A stretch of 64,000 nucleotides of DNA, taken from UBA1794 sp031552405 (GTDB taxonomy: Bacteria > Bacteroidota > Bacteroidia > Bacteroidales > Bacteroidaceae). Shown in pieces: positions 10,701 to 17,319 of the stretch. The first letter of the stretch is position 1, and every line of letters begins with the position of its first letter. Where the stretch lies: contig JAVBMN010000008.1 of the NCBI GenBank assembly GCA_031552405.1, forward strand, positions 33,331 to 97,330. Reading direction: 5' to 3'. The notes beneath the pieces were generated by a model. The model did not search any database and was not told the origin of the DNA. It saw only the letters and a list, made by a program, of their open reading frames with translations. The translations under genes and the position numbers were made by a program.

Positions 10701-11664
10701 GTTCTCTTGTCAAGGCTTTATTAAAAATCACTATCTCAGCAATATCTCCGGCAAAATATTCTGCACCACTTCCTAAACGAGAAGCTATTTGAAGAGGGAA
10801 TTTCTCCCCTGTACTCAGTTTTACATAGTTTTGCCCGCAGAACTCTCCATTGACATAGAAGTAATCGCAGTTATTTTCATAGACAGCACTTATGAACCTC
10901 GGCTGCTCGTCCATTTGTTTCACCCCATAGAAAGTAGTCCCCCAGTAATTGTTACCTATCGAGGCATTTGCAAGCTTCCTTTTACAAGTAATTCCGTACG
11001 CATTGTTATAATCCCCATAATGCAATATATGGTTATTGCTGTTTTGATTTGCAGCATCCATATTCGCATTGGCAAGCATCACAATAATAGTTCTGGATTG
11101 ATTGCCTGCAGGAGGATATACATTACTTTTTAGGAATTGCTTAAGACCATCAAAACGAACTGCAGGATATTCGCCTAAAGCCCGCTGTACTAAACGGGGA
11201 TAGGCATCCGTATTGGTTTGTTCCGAATAAAACTGTCCATTATGGCTAAGCCATTTCTTTAGGAAGACCTCCTCATTCTGCACTACAACCTGGTTTGCAT
11301 CATTTTCATTGATATCCGAAGCACTAAACCAAGCGATTAAATCGGAAGAGAAAGCATCCGGAGAAAACGGAGTAGCATGGAGGTTTCTCTCAGACGCATA
11401 TACAGGCAAATATTCATTGGGCTGCATAACATACTTGCCAAAGACCCATTTGAAGGGCTTAGTAGCGTCATCGGTCAATCCATATCCCGCTAGATCTACG
11501 GGTACATTCGACTTATTATATAGCTCAATCCAGTCCGGATTCTCTCCAAACTCATCGGCTAATCCATTTGAGTTACTTGTGAGCACCTCATTAATCACAA
11601 TAGATTGTGCAGAGGAATAAGAAGAGGCTAACAAGAATAGTAATATTGTAAATACAACTCTCAT
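7768..11664 (-). CDS. Secreted CotH-kinase-like protein with LamG module nested in a lamin-tail domain (CotH-B)
   Basis: A 1298-residue paralogue of its neighbours. Signal peptide 1-19. A lamin-tail domain starts at residue 21 (IVINEVLTSN) but is interrupted at about residue 100 by a LamG/concanavalin-like domain (about 101-338, LIAWFSASD to FLAKKYNLP); the lamin-tail sequence resumes at FHTNFKLSDAGETVTL. Then come a chitobiase-like domain (LYTLDGSIPD), a CotH kinase-like domain (about 545-960, GRWRWITYDLDQGF with DLD at 838-840), a repeat domain, a second lamin-tail domain (about 1045-1180) and a C-terminal domain with YPNPC and STGMYILQL, the form used by type IX secretion substrates. It lies 140 bp downstream of gene C and has a possible promoter of its own. 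Substrate unknown. Confidence 0.85.
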   Translation of the reverse strand: MRVVFTILLFLLASSYSSAQSIVINEVLTSNSNGLADEFGENPDWIELYNKSNVPVDLAGYGLTDDATKPFKWVFGKYVMQPNEYLPVYASERNLHATPFSPDAFSSDLIAWFSASDINENDANQVVVQNEEVFLKKWLSHNGQFYSEQTNTDAYPRLVQRALGEYPAVRFDGLKQFLKSNVYPPAGNQSRTIIVMLANANMDAANQNSNNHILHYGDYNNAYGITCKRKLANASIGNNYWGTTFYGVKQMDEQPRFISAVYENNCDYFYVNGEFCGQNYVKLSTGEKFPLQIASRLGSGAEYFAGDIAEIVIFNKALTREQRRQVENFLAKKYNLPFQSFHTNFKLSDAGETVTLTQPDGATMDQIVVPALSTDQSYGLASNGEYAFFTSPTPGAVNAASSYTSQMNFPLFSHDAGFYTNSIQLTITSDDPNAEILYTLDGSIPDVNALDGTEFPVKYDYSSANTQPTARKSTTMLYKGSILIDPKGNQQGDRSLIPAYYRKQGGPNPSVGNVTVVRAICRKQGAIDSRVVTQTFFVDPLINNRFHLPVISVVCPDSALFDYNTGIYVPGARYDKTRDQTTPDANFMQGWERPAHFEIFSKAGEVEYVQNASMRVHGNFSTNWPRKSLRFDAKKRFGSDAGVFNHAFFPGLQQHPFIGQAEIGVFNSFLARNSGNNWATNLFHDAMAHQLVRHLNCNVQDSRAVIHFLNGEYWGIMNMRENFDEYYFSGHYNINPTEVIIANAATEKINEGYDYEYVDYSAIEAFCKSNQLSDPANYEYLASKIDIDNYLTHFMIEIYVNNTDFLGNNRKIWKKRTSQYFPNAAFGHDGRWRWITYDLDQGFAQPSYDRLSYTTTKDGEKSTVILRSLLEAFQPRNTFINMFCDQMNTTFLPNRTIAVLDSMKADMALDIDAHIARWGSISKEQNYASIANFFQTRPSYMRKHLKDRFNLSDTTLLTVNSTIDEGTIKVNTIHINESTVGLKDSSKPYPWTGSYFAEVPVQLVAIPKKGYVFSHWSTNESNDTILISLASLSNTLVTAYFKEVEVEPDYLIINEVNYASSPVFDAGDWVEFYNPQDYTLDISGWCFKDDNDKHSYIFPDNTKIPAQGYIVLCESMNKFTALYPEVGNYRGDFDFGLGSAGDHLRLYNDLGVLIDQVQYKSVSPWPTGANDSGSTIELINHTLDNGQGENWVTSPLRGTPGRKNSMFSELPALRNGELRISVYPNPCVSESYISLPEELQTGKVSLTIYNALGMQIRYEEYFDADQIVIKREGLSTGMYILQLHTEKGYSLKEILIME

Positions 11665-11714
11665 ACGCGTATTTGAATTAAATTAGATTAGATTAAAAAC
11701 TATTTTTGCTTTGT

Positions 11715-11722
11715 CAAAAATA
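11715..11722 (-). promoter_or_regulatory. Possible -7 box for CotH-B
   Basis: On the minus strand the sequence reads TATTTTTG, a TAnnTTTG match, about 50 bases before the CotH-B start. No clear -33 TTTG is seen, so genes B and A may either have this weak promoter or depend on read-through from gene C. Confidence 0.4.
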
Positions 11723-11754
11723 CAATTCCTTCCTATTAAAGAAAGATTCATTTT

Positions 11755-11790
11755 TAATACGAAAAGAGAAATTAATCTCTTTTCGTATTA
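11755..11790. other. Hairpin between CotH-C and CotH-B
   Basis: A 15-bp perfect stem (TAATACGAAAAGAGA 11755-11769 with its complement 11776-11790) follows the CotH-C stop. It lacks a T-run on the minus strand, so it may be a 3'-end stabiliser or partial terminator rather than a canonical one. Confidence 0.6.
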
Positions 11791-11804
11791 AAACAGTGTT
11801 ATTA

Positions 11805-14800
11805 TCAATATACTACAACCTTCTGATTTCCTACCACATAGTATCCGGCAGGAACCGCTATTTCGCGGAACATTGATTCATCCGGAACAAGAGTCCGGAT
11901 AAGGCTGCCGTCTATTCCATAGAGGCCCAACGGTTGGTCAAAGGTTCCGAGAATCTGGATACTACCTACACCTCCTACACATGTATAAGTGCTTTCCGTA
12001 TCGCTTCCTATTGCCTCCGGAAGATCCGTTGCAAACTCACTCTGCACAATTTCTACCAGATTGATAGGAGCGCCATAACCTCCGATCTGAGCCGGATCAC
12101 GCCAGGCTGTAATCACTAACATATTGTCTGTTACCTCCACATTCTTCAGCTCAATCAAGTTTTGATTATTATTGTAGAAGATATCACTTGCAGGAGTGTA
12201 CACATCTGAAAGGTTGGCACGGTAGCGGAAACAAGAATAATCGGTAGAAGAGGTGGCTTGTCCTAAAGAACCCAGAATCCGGATGTCATAACGATCATTC
12301 GGGACACCCTTAAAGGCTAAAACTGTACGTCTTGTTTCAACACCTGCTTTTGCAGAAGCTGCAAAATACCATGCTACTTTATAAGTCTTTGCAGAATACT
12401 TCTCGCCACTCAGGTTGGCCTCTCCTACATCTGCTGTTTTGCAGATAGCCTCTGTAATACCATACTTCTGAAGAGCACCATTTAATGATTCCTGGTTACG
12501 GATTTGCTGCATCACCTGCATGCTCTCCGTGTTGTAAATAGGGAGATCATTGTAGGAGGACGAATAGCGAATCGCAGCATTATTAACTGTTTCAGATCCT
12601 ACTTGCAAAGTACTGTTAGCACTCCAAGAAGCCTCACTCAAACCTACTATTATCTTACCCAGATTCACTCGTTCAAACTGTACAAGCAAGTCTACATCAT
12701 CATAAATCTGACCCAGAGCATAGATGTTATCTGCTACCGAAATCTCTCTTCCGTTTAAAAAAACTGATTTTGCAGAATAGCCATCCTCAGGCTTCATGGT
12801 TACAGATACCCCAGATTCAATGCTGACAGGAACGGAACCGCCCTCTTTATAAGAGATCCCGTTAAAGACAAAACCACCTTTTCCTGATTTCTGCATCGTG
12901 ACATAGATCTGTGAAATACCTTTCTGCATCTGGTTCTCTTCCACATAAGATACTTCTTTATAAGAGAGTCCTTTATTAGGAGCTTCAAAAGTAGGTACAT
13001 CAAGCAAGCATAACTGATTACCTGCATCGGGATAACGACCAAAAGAGGCATACGGGCTATGTTCCACGTAACGAAGCGAATCAATAATCTGAATATCCCC
13101 CTTTGCATCTTCCTTGGAGAGATATACAGTCCCCCCTTCTTTTGCCAATTTAAAGGCAGCATGCAACACACCTCTATCTGCCTTATTGCTACACCAGATC
13201 ACAAGATGGCCATGAGCAGGTACGTAGGTTTTTAATGTGTCCGAAGCAGGTACCTTCCATTTTACCAGATTATTCAGCTTATCCGACAGGTAGTAACCTG
13301 CAAGGTTCAATGGCTTCGCAGAACCGTTGTAGACCTCAATCCAGTCTTCATACTTATTAGCATTATCCACAAAGATGTCATTTGCGGCACTTACCTCATT
13401 TATATAAAAGCCTGCTCTCTTTACTGTTTCGGCTTTGGTATAAACAACCTCTACCTGTGTAGCTTCCTGTATGGTGAGAGTCAACTCTGTATCTTGTGCG
13501 GTAGTAGTAACACCGTTCTTTGTCACTTTCCAAAACTTAAATATCTTCCCGTTCAGATGCTGGGGTACAGAGAGTGTTAGGGAACGATTCTCATAATACT
13601 TCCCTTTAAACGGAAGAACCGGAATGTCCAATCCATTGAACAGCATTGGTACATCAAATTGATTGGAGGCTATTTCCAATTCTCGGACTTGTCCCAGATT
13701 GAAATAGTTCCTCATATTATTCATCAATGTATCTTGGAAAGATGCGATCAACTTAAGCTGGTTGGCAGCATCATTCTTCATATCATTGGCATTGACTCCA
13801 CCCCATCTCTCCTTTTGATACGAGCGTTCTTTTATATAAGGTCCCAGATTCTTTGCATAGAATGATTCCACGCGTTCTTTGTTATAGCAAGAGCCCATAA
13901 TCAGCGAAGCTGCATCTATGAACTTTTGCTTAAAGATCTCATTCTTGAACAGATAGGTAAAGAACAATACATAAGGGCTGCTTTCACTGCCATTAATGAT
14001 CGCCTTCAGGCGATCTCCCGAATAGGTGCTGAAAGATAGATCCAAATCATTGATAATCCAACGCCAACGCCCTCCATCGTCTCTGTTGCGGAACAACATC
14101 TGGTTATTTGTGGGCCAGTCCAGGTTATGCAGATACACTTCTGCTGCCACATAATTCAAAGCATTGTCTATATCAATCAATGAACAGATGGTAGCATACT
14201 CCTCCGCTGCTTTCTCCGGATTTCCCGTCAGGCTCTTCAGCGTATTATAGGTTGCAGTATACGCTTTATTACTACCCAGGTTATCAATTGACGGCACATT
14301 TACCATATATTGCTGATGATCTTTCAGACCATAAGAAGCATATACAAAATCTTCATTATGTCGATCACGCAGATTGTAGTAGCCCCAATATTTTCCATTT
14401 ATATACAGTGCTACCGGATGGAAATCCTGATAATCAAGGTTCAAATCTCCCAATAGTTTTTGAAGGAAAGCGTCTTTATATCCTCCGTTTGTATTATGCT
14501 GTCCTCCATTCCGAAGCACAAAACTTTTGTATCGTCTGCCGGGTTGATCAGGGAATGCCATATATTCAAAATGATTCTTTCCATACTTCTTCCCCGATTT
14601 TATCTTCATGGATTTCTGATTGTACGAACGGGTTGCCTGACCGCTTATACTGATACCTACCATTTGCGCTATCTGAGTTTTGCTATTTTCATCAATATAA
14701 TCGATATAGGCCGGTCGTGTCCAATTCTGATAGTAATTGGCCACATCTCCCCAGTTACCACCCTCTTTACGGCGACCGTTTGTCCCCACACAGTAAATGC

Positions 14801-15626
14801 CAAGCATATCATCATTCAGATAGCGATCATCCACCACCATAAAGATGGCTGCCATCTCCGTCTGGCGCTCGTTTATCATATAAGTAGCATTAGCAGCAAC
14901 CCCTTCCAGGAAGCCATCCTTAAATGCTTTAGCCCTTAATACTGTGGTACTTTTGAATGAAAGAGTATTAGTATATAATGCACTTGCCGAAGTGGGTTCC
15001 GAACCATCCAAAGTGTAACGAATAACAGCATCGGGCGTTTCACAGGTTATCGACACACGTACCTGGTCATTGTAAAAGCCACTCAGCTGAGATAATACAG
15101 GAACAACTACACGTTCCAGCCCTGTGCGTTTTCCATTATTGGAAAGTTTGCAGGATGATTCAATGAAATAGGCCCATTCACTCCCCCCGTCCGTTGCCCT
15201 TCCATACGACACATTTGTAAATTGGGCCGGATATTCGATCTGGTCTTGTATTACACCAGCAGAGTTAGCCACCGAAAGCAGCCCGCCTTCCGCATCTGTA
15301 TCTAAATAAAGACCATCAGAGTTAGCCACCTCATCATTCAACCAGACAACTCCAAATCCACCAGCCGGAATCACACGGGAGGCAGACAGTTTATATTTCT
15401 GTGGAACACCTTGCTCATCAGAGAAATAGAGATCTTTCAAATCTACACTTTGTGCGGTAGCATTGTATACCTCAATCCACCCTTTGTAATCATAATCAGG
15501 ATCCAAATCCTTGCTTATGTTACATAGATTCATCTCATTGATATAGATTTGTGCTTTCGTCGACAACGAACAACACATCAATAAGATCCATAATACATGT
15601 TTAAAATAAAAGTCTTTCTTCCTCAT
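11805..15626 (-). CDS. Secreted CotH-kinase-like protein with two lamin-tail domains (CotH-C)
   Basis: A 1273-residue exported protein and the first gene of the minus-strand trio. Signal peptide 1-25. Domains: lamin-tail about 27-150; chitobiase-like about 180-255 (IRYTLDGSEPT); CotH kinase-like about 260-620, with WRWIINDLDLSF and DLD at 527-529; bacterial-repeat domain (PVLPFKGKYYENRSLTL); second lamin-tail domain (GFYINEVSAANDIFVDN); a further repeat; a galactose-binding-like region; and a C-terminal domain (LPEAIGSD to VVGNQKVVVY) resembling type IX sorting signals. It is more like gene A than gene B, which suggests local duplication. No consensus promoter lies between the start and 15752; the only good promoter nearby points the other way inside an inverted-repeat segment. 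Confidence 0.85.
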   Translation of the reverse strand: MRKKDFYFKHVLWILLMCCSLSTKAQIYINEMNLCNISKDLDPDYDYKGWIEVYNATAQSVDLKDLYFSDEQGVPQKYKLSASRVIPAGGFGVVWLNDEVANSDGLYLDTDAEGGLLSVANSAGVIQDQIEYPAQFTNVSYGRATDGGSEWAYFIESSCKLSNNGKRTGLERVVVPVLSQLSGFYNDQVRVSITCETPDAVIRYTLDGSEPTSASALYTNTLSFKSTTVLRAKAFKDGFLEGVAANATYMINERQTEMAAIFMVVDDRYLNDDMLGIYCVGTNGRRKEGGNWGDVANYYQNWTRPAYIDYIDENSKTQIAQMVGISISGQATRSYNQKSMKIKSGKKYGKNHFEYMAFPDQPGRRYKSFVLRNGGQHNTNGGYKDAFLQKLLGDLNLDYQDFHPVALYINGKYWGYYNLRDRHNEDFVYASYGLKDHQQYMVNVPSIDNLGSNKAYTATYNTLKSLTGNPEKAAEEYATICSLIDIDNALNYVAAEVYLHNLDWPTNNQMLFRNRDDGGRWRWIINDLDLSFSTYSGDRLKAIINGSESSPYVLFFTYLFKNEIFKQKFIDAASLIMGSCYNKERVESFYAKNLGPYIKERSYQKERWGGVNANDMKNDAANQLKLIASFQDTLMNNMRNYFNLGQVRELEIASNQFDVPMLFNGLDIPVLPFKGKYYENRSLTLSVPQHLNGKIFKFWKVTKNGVTTTAQDTELTLTIQEATQVEVVYTKAETVKRAGFYINEVSAANDIFVDNANKYEDWIEVYNGSAKPLNLAGYYLSDKLNNLVKWKVPASDTLKTYVPAHGHLVIWCSNKADRGVLHAAFKLAKEGGTVYLSKEDAKGDIQIIDSLRYVEHSPYASFGRYPDAGNQLCLLDVPTFEAPNKGLSYKEVSYVEENQMQKGISQIYVTMQKSGKGGFVFNGISYKEGGSVPVSIESGVSVTMKPEDGYSAKSVFLNGREISVADNIYALGQIYDDVDLLVQFERVNLGKIIVGLSEASWSANSTLQVGSETVNNAAIRYSSSYNDLPIYNTESMQVMQQIRNQESLNGALQKYGITEAICKTADVGEANLSGEKYSAKTYKVAWYFAASAKAGVETRRTVLAFKGVPNDRYDIRILGSLGQATSSTDYSCFRYRANLSDVYTPASDIFYNNNQNLIELKNVEVTDNMLVITAWRDPAQIGGYGAPINLVEIVQSEFATDLPEAIGSDTESTYTCVGGVGSIQILGTFDQPLGLYGIDGSLIRTLVPDESMFREIAVPAGYYVVGNQKVVVY

Positions 15627-15732
15627 AACTCATTGTTTATTAGTTAAGAATGCCGAATCAACCAGTTTCTAATCATAGTCACGACTTGGCCCTATATTAC
15701 ACAAAAACACACTTTTGACTTATAGACCTATC

Positions 15733-15752
15733 TCTATCTAAGAAACAGGACT
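15733..15752. repeat. Left arm of perfect 20-bp inverted repeat
   Basis: The sequence TCTATCTAAGAAACAGGACT recurs exactly, in inverse orientation, at 16033-16052. The arms enclose 280 bp. This arm is 107 bp upstream of the CotH-C start codon. Confidence 0.85.
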
Positions 15753-15990
15753 AGCCTGTCAAGCTGTTAATAAACAATGACTTAAAAACATCTATTAAGA
15801 TTGCATTTGCTTCTCTTTTTCTTCCTATGCTTACTTATTCGTAGGAATAAGTAGCAAAAGAAAAATGACAAATGAATGGAAGTATAAAACTTCTTTGCGT
15901 TTTATCAAAGAATGAGGAAAAATCAAGTAGCTGATATATGAGTGCTTAAGGCTTACTTTTAGTAGTTGTTTTAAAAATGTCAAAAACAAT

Positions 15991-16021
15991 TTTGTCTTTA
16001 AAAGATCTATATGTATCTTTG
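15991..16021 (+). promoter_or_regulatory. Consensus promoter inside the inverted-repeat segment
   Basis: TTTG at 15991-15994, a 19-base spacer, then TATCTTTG at 16014-16021: an exact match to the Bacteroidetes consensus. Transcription would start near 16028, just before the right arm, and would run into a hairpin and then antisense into the glycosyltransferase gene. Confidence 0.75.
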
Positions 16022-16030
16022 CACAAACTT

Positions 16031-16063
16031 AAAGTCCTGTTTCTTAGATAGAAACAGGACTTT
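16031..16063. terminator. Hairpin overlapping the right inverted-repeat arm
   Basis: A 14-bp perfect stem, AAAGTCCTGTTTCT (16031-16044) with AGAAACAGGACTTT (16050-16063), loop TAGAT. It lies just after the minus-strand glycosyltransferase stop and could terminate it. It would also stop the rightward promoter at 15991-16021 soon after initiation. The right 20-bp arm (16033-16052) is contained in it. Confidence 0.6.
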
Positions 16064-16085
16064 AAATTTGTTATAAAACAGCAAA

Positions 16086-16895
16086 TCAGTAGTATTGCAC
16101 AAACACCCCTCGAAAGGCTCCTACTATACGAGAAGTAAAAAAGAAAATATTATAGCGGAACGGGTTCTTCAAATAGATCCAGACATAGAACATACTCATT
16201 TTCAGAGCCTTTTGAAAGCGTTCTCCTACACCCATTCTTCTTGTTACAGCTGAATCGGCGCGAAGGCGACGGTAATAAATGGCATTCTCGCTGGTGGGCG
16301 CCATCACCTTTATGAGGTGACTGATCTGAAGCATGAAGAGGCAGTCTTCACCGTTGCTCAGACGGGTATCAAAGAAGCGGTTATACAGGAGTTTTTTGTC
16401 TATTAACTTACACCATACGGTCGACATAAAGCTCCGCATATTCATCAGGGGGAGCGGACCTTTGCCTACACAGCGCTGAAAAGCATCTGTCAGAAAGCTG
16501 GGGCATGTTTCATTCGTGTCCTCATTAAAGGCAACCACATTAGAAACAGGTACATATCCCTGTATGGCTATATCGTAAAGTTCCTGCAGATAGGTGGGAG
16601 AGATATAATCATCATCATCAATGAAAGCAATAAACTTGCCGTGAGTCAGCTGCAAAGCCACATTGCGGGCGTTGGAAACACCCCCTTGGTCCAACTGATA
16701 CAACTTCACATTCATCTGACCCTTTACCTTCTCAGCATACTCTTCTAATTCTGACAGATAAGGTTCGTCACAGCCATTCAGGACTACAAGAACCTCCACT
16801 TCGCGGAGCGGAAATGTTTGTTTTCGTATAGATTCCAGGCTCTCATAAATGTATGAACCTGGCCGATAAGAGGGAATTATTATTGATATCTCCAC
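16086..16895 (-). CDS. Family 2 glycosyltransferase
   Basis: Predicted cytoplasmic inverting glycosyltransferase that moves a sugar from a nucleotide donor, 269 residues. The GT-A fold is shown by the start MEISIIIPSYRPGSYIYESLESI, the GGVSNARN motif, and FIDDDDYISPTYL with the DxD metal-binding acids near residue 97. A second acidic motif GEDCLFMLQ lies near residue 182. No transmembrane anchor is evident. It is a single gene with its own promoter. Donor and acceptor cannot be predicted; a role in glycosylating surface polysaccharide or the adjacent secreted proteins is possible but only a guess from position. Confidence 0.85.
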   Translation of the reverse strand: MEISIIIPSYRPGSYIYESLESIRKQTFPLREVEVLVVLNGCDEPYLSELEEYAEKVKGQMNVKLYQLDQGGVSNARNVALQLTHGKFIAFIDDDDYISPTYLQELYDIAIQGYVPVSNVVAFNEDTNETCPSFLTDAFQRCVGKGPLPLMNMRSFMSTVWCKLIDKKLLYNRFFDTRLSNGEDCLFMLQISHLIKVMAPTSENAIYYRRLRADSAVTRRMGVGERFQKALKMSMFYVWIYLKNPFRYNIFFFTSRIVGAFRGVFVQYY

Positions 16896-16983
16896 GGTGT
16901 TTCACTTAAATACATTGACTATAAAACGACAATACGTACGCTTTATTACACTTATTTTAGGCTTTGTTACACAAAACCATTGG

Positions 16984-16991
16984 CAAATATA
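16984..16991 (-). promoter_or_regulatory. Promoter -7 box for the glycosyltransferase
   Basis: On the minus strand TATATTTG matches TAnnTTTG, about 90 bases before the start codon. The rest of 16896-17319 holds a weak inverted repeat (CTCTCACT near 17147 with AGTGAGAG near 17186) and no gene I can support. Confidence 0.5.
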
Positions 16992-17319
16992 GAAATAAAA
17001 ATAGTCTTTACATCCTTTCTCCTGTTTTATTTGCCGATAAAAAAGCTTCATTATGTCATGGTTTTTCCGTGATTTCTTTCTTCCTGTACGATACAAAACT
17101 GCCTGATATCAGAAAAACTGTTGCGCAAAACATTCATCACTCTCTCACTATCCGATATAAACGAGCTATAAATCAATGGATAACGAGTGAGAGATTCTTT
17201 GATTTTATTTCTCACCGGTTCATCATTTCTCACTAAATCCAGCCCGGCATCATGCAATAAAAGCACTGGTTTTCTGTTATTAACTAATGATGAAAGGCTT
17301 TGAACCGGGCACCTCTTCC

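Larger units (their letters stand above)
15733..16052. promoter_or_regulatory. Putative invertible promoter segment (inverton)
   Basis: A 320-bp intergenic segment bounded by the 20-bp inverted repeat. It contains one consensus promoter near the right arm, reading rightward, and a small hairpin (TACTTATTC 15832-15840 with 15845-15853). Bacteroides invertible promoters known from capsule and surface-protein loci have this layout: arms of about 20 bp, 200-300 bp between them, and one outward-facing promoter beside one arm. As written, the promoter faces away from the CotH operon (OFF); inversion would place its start site about 130 bp before CotH-C (ON). No recombinase gene is nearby, so a trans-acting one would be needed. 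Confidence 0.65.

Noticed and set aside
15832..15853. Small hairpin TACTTATTC/GAATAAGTA as a terminator
   Set aside because: No T-run on either strand and no gene ending nearby; it may only be part of the invertible segment.
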